A DNA stretch of 64,000 nucleotides from NCBI GenBank assembly GCA_964590005.1, contig CAZPVJ010000186.1, positions 1 through 64,000 of the forward strand. The letters are read 5' to 3'. How positions within the stretch are numbered: position 1 is the stretch's first letter; each line of letters begins with the position of its first letter. The DNA is from CALJFL01 sp964590005 (GTDB taxonomy: Bacteria > Pseudomonadota > Gammaproteobacteria > Pseudomonadales > Halieaceae). The position numbers and the translations under genes are program-made. The notes beneath the pieces were generated by a model. It was not told where the DNA came from. It worked only from the letters and a program-made list of their open reading frames with translations, and made no database searches. Below, piece after piece: positions 41,464-49,423 of the stretch.

Positions 41464-43154
41464 GCCGCTTCACTCGTGTTCGCTGCCTGTCTGGGTTCCA
41501 CCATCCATTCTTTCCCTTTGAGCATGGCCTGCCAGTATACCGGCGGCAGGATTTTTTCTTTCAGGATCCAGGCCAATCGGGAGGGCTTTTGCCCGTTTAT
41601 CACCCAACGGGGGAAACTGGGCAACAGCTTGCCGCCATACCCGAATTCGGCCAGCACAATCTTGCCACGTTCGACGGTCAGTGGACAGGAGCCGTAACCG
41701 TTGTAGTGAGCGACACCGTCTGCCAATCCCAGTGAGTGGAGGATATTGTTTGCCACAACCGGTGCCTGCATGCGAGCAGCGGCAGCCGTCTTGGCATTGG
41801 GTGCGTTCATCGCATCGCCAAGCCCCCAGACGGATTGCCACTGCTTGTGTTGCAGGGTGTTCTGGTCTACATCGAGCCAGCCTGCGGAATCGCTCAGTGG
41901 GCTCTGCCTGACAAAATCCGGGGCGGTCTGGGGAGGGCAGACATGAATCATATCGAAGGGTCGCTCGGTTAGCCGTATTTCACCATTGTCGCCGTGGGTT
42001 TCAAACCAGGCAGTTTTGCCAGGCCCGTCGATGCGCACGAGACGCTCTCCGAAATTCAGTTGCGCATGGTAGCGCTCCATGTAGCTCATCAATGCCGGCA
42101 CGTAGTCGGCGACCCCGAAAAGGACTTCTCCGGCATTATGAAATCCGATTTCAATATCCTTGAGGACACCCGACCTCTGCCAGTGATCAGCGGAAAGATA
42201 CAGCGCTTTCTGCGGAGCGCCGGCGCACTTGATCGGCATGGGTGGCTGTGTAAAAAGCGCCTTGCCCCGCGTAAGACTGTTCACCAGTTCCCAGGTGTAG
42301 GGCGCAAGGTCAAATCGGTAGTTCGAAGTGACGCCGTTTTGGCCCAGGGTTTCCGGAAGCCCCTCGATGGCATGCCAGTCCAGCTTAATGCCGGGGGCCA
42401 CAATCAAGCGGTCGTAGTAAACCGGTCTCGAATCTTCCAGCAGTAAACAGTTGCGCTCGGGCTCAAATACGCCGACGGCCGCCTTAATCCAAACCGCGCC
42501 CTCGGGGATCAGTGAAGCCATCGTCTTTACCGTCTGGCGCTGTTTGAATACCCCGGCGCCCACCAGCGTCCAGCCCGGCTGGTAGTAGTGGACCTCAGCC
42601 GGATCGATAATAGCAATCGACAGCTTATGCGTTCGCTGGAGAATACTGGACGCTGCGGCGATTCCGGCCGCTCCACCGCCAACGATAACGACATCGAAAC
42701 GATTCGGGCTCGCTTCGCGCTGTGGCAGCTCAGTGTTCAGCTGTGCGCCAATAGCCTGTGCCAGGTCGTAGCCCTGTTCTTTGGCAAGCAGGAGTATGTC
42801 TGCGTCCGGCATGCCCAGGCGCTGTTGATACAGGGCCCAGAGTGTGATCGAGCGCGTACCGGTGCGGCAGTAGGCATGGAGCGGTTTGGGGGACCGCTCG
42901 TAACAGCTCAGAAACGCAGCGATGTCGTCAGGGGCAATCTGTCCGGAGACTACCGGCAGGTAGTGGAGCTGCAGGCCGTGGCGTTCCGCGGCGACTTCAA
43001 TCTCGTTCACGTTGGGTTGGTCGTTGGCTTCGCCATCTGGCCGGTTGCAGATCAGCGACTTTACGCCACGCGCAGCCAGGTGCTCGACGTCGTCTGCGGA
43101 CAGCTGTGCCGAAACCGAGAATTCATCGGTTACATTTTTTATCAGGCTTGTCAT
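41460..43154 (-). CDS. Fusion of DUF442 sulfurtransferase/phosphatase-like domain with SQR-like flavoprotein
   Basis: 564 residues in two modules. Residues 1-~112 are DUF442/TIGR01244 (Blh N-terminal type), with the active-site loop Cys96 in LHAYCRTGTRSITLW, similar to rhodanese loops. Residues ~152-560 are a type II sulfide:quinone reductase-like flavoprotein: FAD loop VVIVGGGAAGIAAASS, first redox Cys310 in PIKCAGAPQKALYLSADHW, and the C-terminal SCPLTVERGKIVLAEFGYGG block. The second redox Cys expected near the FAD motif is absent: GLGDAMNAPNAKTAAA (446-450 read GDAMN). It probably oxidises sulfide or a low-molecular persulfide with electrons to quinone and passes sulfane sulfur via Cys96. 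GGAG lies seven bases before its ATG. Confidence 0.88.
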   Translation of the reverse strand: MTSLIKNVTDEFSVSAQLSADDVEHLAARGVKSLICNRPDGEANDQPNVNEIEVAAERHGLQLHYLPVVSGQIAPDDIAAFLSCYERSPKPLHAYCRTGTRSITLWALYQQRLGMPDADILLLAKEQGYDLAQAIGAQLNTELPQREASPNRFDVVIVGGGAAGIAAASSILQRTHKLSIAIIDPAEVHYYQPGWTLVGAGVFKQRQTVKTMASLIPEGAVWIKAAVGVFEPERNCLLLEDSRPVYYDRLIVAPGIKLDWHAIEGLPETLGQNGVTSNYRFDLAPYTWELVNSLTRGKALFTQPPMPIKCAGAPQKALYLSADHWQRSGVLKDIEIGFHNAGEVLFGVADYVPALMSYMERYHAQLNFGERLVRIDGPGKTAWFETHGDNGEIRLTERPFDMIHVCPPQTAPDFVRQSPLSDSAGWLDVDQNTLQHKQWQSVWGLGDAMNAPNAKTAAAARMQAPVVANNILHSLGLADGVAHYNGYGSCPLTVERGKIVLAEFGYGGKLLPSFPRWVINGQKPSRLAWILKEKILPPVYWQAMLKGKEWMVEPRQAANTSEAA

Positions 43155-43170
43155 TGTTGCGCTCCGGATC

Positions 43171-44097
43171 TCAGGATTTCAGGGTATCGAGGTTGGGGCC
43201 GCCAAAAGCGTTTAAGGGTAGCTTCAAAAAAAGTCCGCCCTCCGACGTGGCAGGCGGTAGATGACCCGCCCTCATATTGATCTGCAGGGAGGGGAGAATG
43301 AGCGTTGGCATGCCCAGCGTCTTGTCCCGCGATTCCCGCATCGAAACAAAGTGTTGCTCGCTGGTTCCCGTTTTTACGTGGATATTGTTTTCGCGCTCCT
43401 CAGCCACCGTGGTTTCAAACTCGAGCTCGCGATCATTGGGTAGATAGTCGTGGCAGACGAAAATTCGCAGGTCACCCGGCAGGGCGAGAATCCTTTGGAT
43501 GGACTGGAATAACACGGCGGCGTCGCCACCGGGAAAGTCTGCACGGGCAGTACCACCATCGGGCATGAAAAGGGTGTCGCCCACAAAGAGCGCATCGCCG
43601 AGCATGTACGTCATGCAGGCCGGGGTGTGGCCCGGGGTGTGCAGAGCGTGACCGGGCATGGTCCCGATCACGATGGGATCGCCGTCAGCCAGAAGCAGGT
43701 CAAACTGCGAGCCGTCCCGGGCAAAGCCGGGTTCCGCCTCAAAAATGTCGCCAAAAGTCGACTGGACGACAGTAATCTGATTGCCGATCGCTATTTTGCC
43801 GCCCAGCTTGCTCTTGATGTAGGGCGCTGCAGATACGTGGTCCGCGTGCACATGCGTCTCCAGTATCCATTGGACCTCAAGCCCGGCACCCTCAATAAAG
43901 GCGATGATCGCATCAGCCCCTTCATAGCTCAGTGTCCCGGAGGGGTAGTCGAGATTCAGTACGCAATCCACCACGGCACACGCGTTGCTGTCCGGGTCCT
44001 GGACAACGTAGGAGAGCGTGTTGCTGGGCTCGTCGAAAAACGGGGTGACCACGGCTACAGTGGCCTGCTGGCTATTGCTTGCGATTGCCTGGTTCAT
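43171..44097 (-). CDS. Persulfide dioxygenase-like metallo-beta-lactamase fold protein
   Basis: 308 residues, metallo-beta-lactamase fold of the ETHE1/Blh group. The iron site is read from ETHVHADHVSAAPYIKSKLG, with further ligands in GHALHTPGHTPACMTYML and DALFVGDTLFMPDGG. Family members oxidise glutathione persulfide to sulfite with O2. It is the first gene of the sigma54-driven operon: GAGGAAG is placed six bases before the ATG, and the SQR-like fusion follows after 16 bases. With that neighbour and a FisR-like activator it forms a sulfide detoxification route. An alternative is a related Blh hydrolase of unknown substrate. Confidence 0.9.
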   Translation of the reverse strand: MNQAIASNSQQATVAVVTPFFDEPSNTLSYVVQDPDSNACAVVDCVLNLDYPSGTLSYEGADAIIAFIEGAGLEVQWILETHVHADHVSAAPYIKSKLGGKIAIGNQITVVQSTFGDIFEAEPGFARDGSQFDLLLADGDPIVIGTMPGHALHTPGHTPACMTYMLGDALFVGDTLFMPDGGTARADFPGGDAAVLFQSIQRILALPGDLRIFVCHDYLPNDRELEFETTVAEERENNIHVKTGTSEQHFVSMRESRDKTLGMPTLILPSLQINMRAGHLPPATSEGGLFLKLPLNAFGGPNLDTLKS

Positions 44098-44136
44098 AGT
44101 GCTTCCTCGGGTTATGGCTGTGACATGACCGTAGAT

Positions 44137-44152
44137 TGCAATTGCGATGCCA
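44137..44152 (-). promoter_or_regulatory. Sigma54 (-24/-12) promoter of the persulfide operon
   Basis: On the minus strand the sequence reads TGGCAT-CGCAA-TTGCA. It has invariant GG and GC separated by 10 bases and matches the RpoN consensus TGGCAC-N5-TTGCW at all but one position. Predicted start near 44126, a ~29-base leader to the dioxygenase ATG. The divergent gene encodes a GAFTGA-type sigma54 activator, which supports the call. Confidence 0.85.
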
Positions 44153-44260
44153 ACTAGACATAGCTCTAATAAAAATCTCTAATATATTGATATATATACA
44201 GATAATAAATTGATCTTTGAATGTGTACTGTGTAATCAATGCGAGCCCAGCCTTCAAACC

Positions 44261-44272
44261 GCCATAAATGGC
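44261..44272. promoter_or_regulatory. Palindrome GCCATAAATGGC, candidate activator binding site
   Basis: GCCAT-AA-ATGGC is an inverted repeat about 135-145 bases upstream of the predicted sigma54 start. A further ATGGC half-site occurs at 44289-44293, close to the activator's own start codon. The distance is right for an upstream activating sequence bound by a Fis-type helix-turn-helix; the positions near 44289 could also mediate autoregulation. Confidence 0.4.
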
Positions 44273-44305
44273 AATAAAAATGACATATATGGCATAATAC
44301 GGTCC

Positions 44306-45607
44306 ATGGAAATCATAGCGCGACAAACAGACTCGTCTGCGGCCAGAATGTTGGACAGCTACGAGCACCCGGCCATCCTGGTGGACAAGGACTACAGGAT
44401 CCTGGCCACCAATGATCTGTACCGCGAAAAATTTGGCCAAATTGAGCCATCTAATGAGCCCGCTCACTGCTACGCCGTATCGCATGGTTACGACAGGCCC
44501 TGCGATCAGGCCGGTGAGAATTGTCCATTGGCCGCCGCGAAGGCCTCTGGCGGGCGTGAACGAGTGCTGCATATCCACCAGACGCCGCGCGGCGAAGAGC
44601 ATGTGGATGTTGAAATGCTGCCCATTTTCGATGAGGCCGGAGCGCTTCAATACTTCGTGGAATTGCTGAAGCCGGTATCGATAGCGGGGATTGGCGAGCG
44701 TGACGTTGAGATGCTGGGGAGCAGTAGCGCATTCAACACCATGGTGGAGCAGATAGCGCGGGTAGCGCCTAGCAACGCAGCGGTCATGTTGTCTGGCGAG
44801 TCGGGTTGCGGCAAGGAGCTGGCCGCACGGGCATTGCACGCCGCCAGTCAGCGCGCGGATCAGCCAATGGTTACTCTCGAATGCGCGGGCCTGAACGAGA
44901 TGTTGTTTGAAAGTGAGTTGTTTGGGCACGTCAAAGGCGCATTCACCGGCGCACATTACAGCAAGCCCGGTCTCGCCGAGGCATCGCATGGCGGCACCTT
45001 GTTTCTTGATGAGGTCGCCGACATTCCACTGGACTTGCAGGTCAAGCTGCTTCGGCTAATCGAGACAGGTACCTACCGACCAGTAGGCAGTGTAGAGGTC
45101 AAGCATGCGGATTTCCGTCTCGTGTGCGCGACGCACAAGGATCTGGGGACCATGGTGGAGGAGGGGACCTTCAGGCAGGACCTGTATTACCGGATTAACG
45201 TTTTCCCTATTAGAGTGCCGGCACTCGCAGAGCGACGGGATGACATTCCCATGCTCGCCAGTGCCATGCTCAAGGCCTCCAACCCAAACAAGCAGTTTTT
45301 TCTCACAGAATCGGCAACCGCATTGCTCAAGCAACATCACTACAGGGGCAATATTCGGGAATTGCGCAATATCCTCGCCAGGGCAGTGGTGTTGACGAAT
45401 ACCAACGTGATCGACAAACGGGTCATCAGCCAATGCCTGGATGTGCGAAAAGAGAAAGAGGGCGTTGAGTCGCTGACGTTAAGGGCGGTAGAAAAGGCGC
45501 ATCTCAAAGACCTGATGGGGCGCTTCCAGGGAGATAAGGCCCGTGTGGCTCAAGCCGCGGGCATCAGTGTTCGCTCTCTGTATCGCAAGCTTTCAGGAAT
45601 GGGGTAA
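44306..45607 (+). CDS. FisR-like sigma54-dependent transcriptional activator (sulfide/persulfide sensor)
   Basis: 433 residues. The N-terminal PAS-like sensor domain contains three Cys (Cys55, Cys66, Cys73 in HCYAVSHGYDRPCDQAGENC), with the 11- and 7-residue spacing reported for FisR of Cupriavidus. There, reactive sulfane sulfur modifies the cysteines and switches on ATPase activity. The AAA+ domain has Walker A GESGCGKELAARAL, GAFTGA (211-216) for sigma54 contact and GGTLFLDEVADIPLDLQ. The C-terminal Fis helix-turn-helix reads KARVAQAAGISVRSLYRKL. The start at 44306 is preferred; an upstream extension to 44210 runs through the promoter region. It is divergent from the operon it should activate. 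Confidence 0.9.
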   Translation: MEIIARQTDSSAARMLDSYEHPAILVDKDYRILATNDLYREKFGQIEPSNEPAHCYAVSHGYDRPCDQAGENCPLAAAKASGGRERVLHIHQTPRGEEHVDVEMLPIFDEAGALQYFVELLKPVSIAGIGERDVEMLGSSSAFNTMVEQIARVAPSNAAVMLSGESGCGKELAARALHAASQRADQPMVTLECAGLNEMLFESELFGHVKGAFTGAHYSKPGLAEASHGGTLFLDEVADIPLDLQVKLLRLIETGTYRPVGSVEVKHADFRLVCATHKDLGTMVEEGTFRQDLYYRINVFPIRVPALAERRDDIPMLASAMLKASNPNKQFFLTESATALLKQHHYRGNIRELRNILARAVVLTNTNVIDKRVISQCLDVRKEKEGVESLTLRAVEKAHLKDLMGRFQGDKARVAQAAGISVRSLYRKLSGMG

Positions 45608-45739
45608 TTTAGCGCCCGGGAGGCGGTTAAGCGGCGATCTCTTTTTAACATAATACTATTATTTAGTGTATGTCGCGCCCAGGGCCCGGAATATCGGCCT
45701 TACATACAACTTAAAGCTGTTTCTAGCTCTGCCGGATGG

Positions 45740-46402
45740 CTAGCCGGCGCCCAGGGCTGTCATGCCTTCATTCAGGTGTTTGCTGAAAGGGTCTGTGTTC
45801 GCATCCCGATGCCAGCTGTACTCGGCACTGTTGGCCGCAGCTTCTGCAGCTTCATCGCCAAGCAGCTTTGCTATGAGCGCCAGTGCCATATCCATACCTG
45901 CGGAGACACCGGACGAGGTGAAATATTTGCCGTCTTCGACCCAGCGGGCTTCTGGCTGCCAGTCCACGTCAGCCGATTCCAGTTCGCTCAAACCAAAGAA
46001 TTGCTTGTTGGTAGTTGCTTTAAGTCCGTCCAGTAGTCCGGCGCGCGCCAGTAGCAGGGAGCCTGTGCATACGGAGCACACGTAGGACGTTGCGGCGCCG
46101 TGCTCGCGCAAGAACGTTTTCAGGGCGTCATTTTCAAGTTGGGGGAACGTACCGAAGCCACCCGGAACCAGCAGTATATCCAGGTGGCTTATTTCGCTGA
46201 AAGTCACGTCGACCGTCACCTTGGGGCCGCTGGTCAAATCCATTCCCATGGCCGAGGGCACAGGTTCGCGCGACTCGGCGAGCATACAGATCTCAACCAC
46301 ATCGGGGCCCAGCAACGAAAACATCTCCAGCGGTCCGAACATATCCAGCATTTCAAAGCCCGGGTACAGGACGGCACCCAGACGGAGTTTAGAGTTGGCC
46401 AC
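45740..46402 (-). CDS. DJ-1/PfpI (GATase1-like) family protein
   Basis: 220 residues with the class I amidotransferase-like fold: RLGAVLYPGFEMLDMFGPLE, DILLVPGGFGTFPQLEND, nucleophile Cys in SYVCSVCTGSLLLARAGLL and YFTSSGVSAGMDMALALIAK. It lacks the AraC DNA-binding domain that follows this module in GlxA-type regulators. Relatives include isonitrile hydratase and deglycase-like proteins; the substrate is unknown. I chose GTG 46402 because AGGAG sits eight bases upstream; ATG starts at 46444 or 46513 would add residues without family support. It is a single gene, convergent with the FisR-like gene. Confidence 0.85.
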   Translation of the reverse strand: MANSKLRLGAVLYPGFEMLDMFGPLEMFSLLGPDVVEICMLAESREPVPSAMGMDLTSGPKVTVDVTFSEISHLDILLVPGGFGTFPQLENDALKTFLREHGAATSYVCSVCTGSLLLARAGLLDGLKATTNKQFFGLSELESADVDWQPEARWVEDGKYFTSSGVSAGMDMALALIAKLLGDEAAEAAANSAEYSWHRDANTDPFSKHLNEGMTALGAG

Positions 46403-46537
46403 GCTATTGGCTCCTTTAATTGCTGCCTCAGCATAGCAGCGCATAGTGCGATACGGGCCTATATCGGCGCTAAAATTGCCCAGGATGGCCGTATAGGCGC
46501 CGGTCACCCGCAACAGCGAAACCTATCCACATATGCG

Positions 46538-46553
46538 CATAATATATATTATG
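46538..46553. promoter_or_regulatory. 16-bp perfect palindrome between DJ-1 and MFS genes
   Basis: CATAATATATATTATG is perfectly symmetric and sits in the 256-base divergent region, 105 bases before the MFS start. It includes TATAAT-like hexamers on both strands, so it may be promoter, operator or both. AT-only content makes chance symmetry more likely than for a GC-containing site. Confidence 0.35.
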
Positions 46554-46658
46554 TTAAATATAGGATTTGGGCACACAGTTATGCACAGGCAAAGCTTGCA
46601 CCCTCTTACGCGTTACGGGATATTGCGTTCTTCCTAACAATAAAAAGCAGGCAAACAC

Positions 46659-47945
46659 ATGCCCAACGGTGGTGATAACCATTACGACAATCCGAAAGCG
46701 GCGTATTACGCGCTGGTACTGCTGACGGTCGTCTATGCATTTAATTTTATAGACAGGCAACTCCTGGCCATCCTGCAGGAGTCGATCAAGGCAGATCTGG
46801 GTCTTTCCGACAGTCAGCTGGGCCTGTTAACCGGCTTCGCCTTCGCCGTGTTCTACGTCACCGCTGGAATACCGATAGCGCGCTGGGCTGATCACGCCAA
46901 CCGGCGCAACATCGTTGCAGGTAGCCTGTTTATCTGGAGCTTCATGACCGCAATCAGCGGCATGGTCCAAAACTATTGGCAACTGATCCTGGCCAGGATC
47001 GGCGTGGGTATCGGTGAGGCCGGAGGTAGCCCCCCTTCTCACTCCATGATCTCGGATATTTTTCCGCCCCATCAGCGGGCTACAGCGCTGGGTTTTTATT
47101 CCACGGGTGTGAGCTTCGGAATCTTGTTTGGCTTCCTCTTTGGCGGTTGGCTGAATGAATTCTTCGGCTGGCGTACGGCCTTTCTGGTCGTGGGGCTTCC
47201 CGGAGTAATCCTGGCGGGTATCCTGATGCTGACGCTACGGGAGCCCACTCGAGGTGTCGTTGAGCAGCGCACTGCCAGTGCAGACTCGGTGCCACTCAAA
47301 ACCGTATTATCAACCCTGTGGCAATCCCGTGCCTTCAGGCACTTGTCGCTGGCTGCGTCACTCAATGCCTTTTCAGGCTACGCCACTGCCAGCTGGACCG
47401 CTTCTTTCATGATCCGCAGTCATGAAATGTCGACGGGTGAGCTGGGAACCTGGCTGGCGATTATCATCGGCTTATGCGGGGCAATCGGCGTATTTTTTGG
47501 CGGTCTGGTGGCAGATCGCCTGTCGCCCCGGGATCAGCGCTGGTATATGTGGCTGCCCGCTATCGCGGGTTTTATCGCGGTACCCTTCATGATTGCGGTG
47601 TATCTGGCCGATAACGCTTATCTGGCATTGACCATGATGCTTGTGCCCGGCTTGCTTCACCAGGTATACCTGGGCAACACACTGGCGACGACACACGGAC
47701 TGGTCGGACTCAAGATGCGGGCGACCGCCTCGGCGATTCTGTTTTTTATCATTAATATGATTGGCCTGGGTTGCGGTCCCTTCCTGATAGGCTTTGTCAG
47801 CGACCTGCTAAGCGCCAGTCACGGTGCGGATTCGCTGCGACTGGCGATGCTATACCTGTTGCCCCCGGTGATGTTCTGGTCAGCGTGTCACTTCTATTTC
47901 GCGGCAGCGCGCCTGCGCCAAGACCTTGCCGCTGCGCCGGACTAG
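46659..47945 (+). CDS. MFS transporter, spinster-like
   Basis: 428 residues with 12 predicted membrane helices. Family blocks are FIDRQLLAILQESIKADLGL, SDSQLGLLTGFAFAVFYVTA, IARWADHANRRNIVAGSLF (the A-like loop between helices 2 and 3), GEAGGSPPSHSMISDIFPP and RATALGFYSTGVSFG. Spinster-like MFS proteins are numerous in marine gammaproteobacteria and often accompany catabolic or steroid/aromatic genes; the substrate cannot be deduced. It appears to be a single gene, divergent from the DJ-1 gene. Confidence 0.88.
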   Translation: MPNGGDNHYDNPKAAYYALVLLTVVYAFNFIDRQLLAILQESIKADLGLSDSQLGLLTGFAFAVFYVTAGIPIARWADHANRRNIVAGSLFIWSFMTAISGMVQNYWQLILARIGVGIGEAGGSPPSHSMISDIFPPHQRATALGFYSTGVSFGILFGFLFGGWLNEFFGWRTAFLVVGLPGVILAGILMLTLREPTRGVVEQRTASADSVPLKTVLSTLWQSRAFRHLSLAASLNAFSGYATASWTASFMIRSHEMSTGELGTWLAIIIGLCGAIGVFFGGLVADRLSPRDQRWYMWLPAIAGFIAVPFMIAVYLADNAYLALTMMLVPGLLHQVYLGNTLATTHGLVGLKMRATASAILFFIINMIGLGCGPFLIGFVSDLLSASHGADSLRLAMLYLLPPVMFWSACHFYFAAARLRQDLAAAPD

Positions 47946-48099
47946 TGGCCCGCTGCTAGGGGCCGCCCACGGTGGTCCTATGCAGCAGCCTGTTGTGACC
48001 CTCGTAGCCGCCGGTAGTCCGGTGCAGTACCGAGCGGTTGTCCCATTGCTGTCTTACGTCAACACCAAAAGACCGCGATACGGTTTGATCAGGCAACTC

Positions 48100-48129
48100 T
48101 TGACTCGCGTGTGCCCAAATCTGTGTTAT
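48100..48129 (+). promoter_or_regulatory. Sigma70-type promoter of the second MFS gene
   Basis: TTGACT at 48100-48105, an 18-bp spacer and TGTTAT at 48124-48129; the leader would be about 20 bases. The start codon at 48158 has no Shine-Dalgarno sequence. The rest of the 212-base gap (47946-48157) holds no gene or clear hairpin. Confidence 0.45.
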
Positions 48130-48157
48130 CCGGCGAGTCCGCTGGCATAATTCGGCG

Positions 48158-49423
48158 ATGAAGTCTTTCCTGCCCCTGATTAAGGCTGAATGGCGCTTGT
48201 TGCTGTTCGGTTTTGTGATGACCTTTGGCTCAAGCCTGGGCCAAACCTATTTTATCGGTCTGTTCAGTGGCGAGATACGGGCCGACCTGGGCTTGAGTCA
48301 TGGAGACTTTGGCGCGGTTTACTCAGCTGCCACCCTGGCCAGCGCGGTTATACTGCTATGGAGTGGCTCGCTCATAGATCGCATGGACCTGCGCCACTTT
48401 TCCTATATGGCAGCAGCCGGCCTGGCTATTGGCTGCTTTCTGATGGCAGGCAGTACGGGCGTGGCAACACTATTTGCCAGCATTCTGGTACTGCGCCACC
48501 TGGGTCAGGGCCTGATGAGTATGGCTGGTGCTACCACGATGGTGCGTTACCTGGATCACCACAAAGCCAAGGCGAACGCCCTGAGCGGCATCGGCTACTC
48601 CGTCTCCGAGGCCGTTTTACCTTCACTGGTCATCGCCTTGCTGGCGGTTCTTTCCTGGCGTGAATCCTGGGTATTCTGGGCCGGTGTGCTGCTGGCCGTG
48701 GTACCACTATTGACCTGGCGCCTGTTGCGCGATCACGACTCCAGGCACGCTGCCTACCTCGATTCGGTGTCCCTCGATAGAGGCGGGCCCCAGGCACCGG
48801 CACGCAGGCAATGGACCCGCAATGAGGTGATACGGGATCCACTGTTTTATATGTTCATGCCCGCCCTGCTCGCCCAGCCAATGCTATTTACCGGGTTTAT
48901 GTTTCACCAGGTTCACCTGGTAGAGGTGAAGGGCTGGTCGCTGACAGTCTGGGGCAGCATCTATCTACTCTATGCTCTCGTATCCACCCTGTTTAAACTG
49001 CTGGCCGGCATCCTGGCTGACAAGGTAGGCGCCCTGCGCCTGACACCGCTGATGTGTTTGCCTTTCGGTCTCGGGTTTTTATTTCTGGCCAGCTCCGATG
49101 CGTTGTGGGTTGCGGTGGCTTTCATGTGCTTGATGGCCGTTACCATTGGCATCTATTCGACGATATCCTCGCCGTTTTTCTCAGAAATGTACGGCACCCT
49201 TCACCTCGGCTCCATCAAGTCCGTCACCACGGCGGCCATGGTCTTTGCCAGCGCCATTGCACCGGTGCTGATGGGCTGGCTCATTGACGTTGGAATCAGC
49301 AAGGAGGCCATGGCAATCGCCAGCGCGGCTTACATCGTATTTGCCAGTCTATTGGCTGCCTTTGCGGTGCGGAAAAAGTGGCGATCGGTACTGCAGGACA
49401 AAGCCGAAACCAGCCGCTATTAG
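48158..49423 (+). CDS. MFS transporter
   Basis: 421 residues, 12 predicted membrane helices. LFGFVMTFGSSLGQTYFIGL, then FSGEIRADLGLSHGDFGAVY at the N-terminus and GSLIDRMDLRHFSYMAAAGL (loop 2-3) are typical of the oxalate/formate or monocarboxylate-like MFS branch. Substrate unknown. It is not closely similar to the MFS protein encoded just before it, so this is not a recent duplication. It ends overlapping the stop of the convergent copB by four bases. Confidence 0.87.
   Translation: MKSFLPLIKAEWRLLLFGFVMTFGSSLGQTYFIGLFSGEIRADLGLSHGDFGAVYSAATLASAVILLWSGSLIDRMDLRHFSYMAAAGLAIGCFLMAGSTGVATLFASILVLRHLGQGLMSMAGATTMVRYLDHHKAKANALSGIGYSVSEAVLPSLVIALLAVLSWRESWVFWAGVLLAVVPLLTWRLLRDHDSRHAAYLDSVSLDRGGPQAPARRQWTRNEVIRDPLFYMFMPALLAQPMLFTGFMFHQVHLVEVKGWSLTVWGSIYLLYALVSTLFKLLAGILADKVGALRLTPLMCLPFGLGFLFLASSDALWVAVAFMCLMAVTIGIYSTISSPFFSEMYGTLHLGSIKSVTTAAMVFASAIAPVLMGWLIDVGISKEAMAIASAAYIVFASLLAAFAVRKKWRSVLQDKAETSRY

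Noticed and set aside
46659..49423. Tandem duplication of MFS genes
   Set aside because: The two proteins share only the general 12-helix layout; N-terminal motifs differ, so they are different MFS branches.
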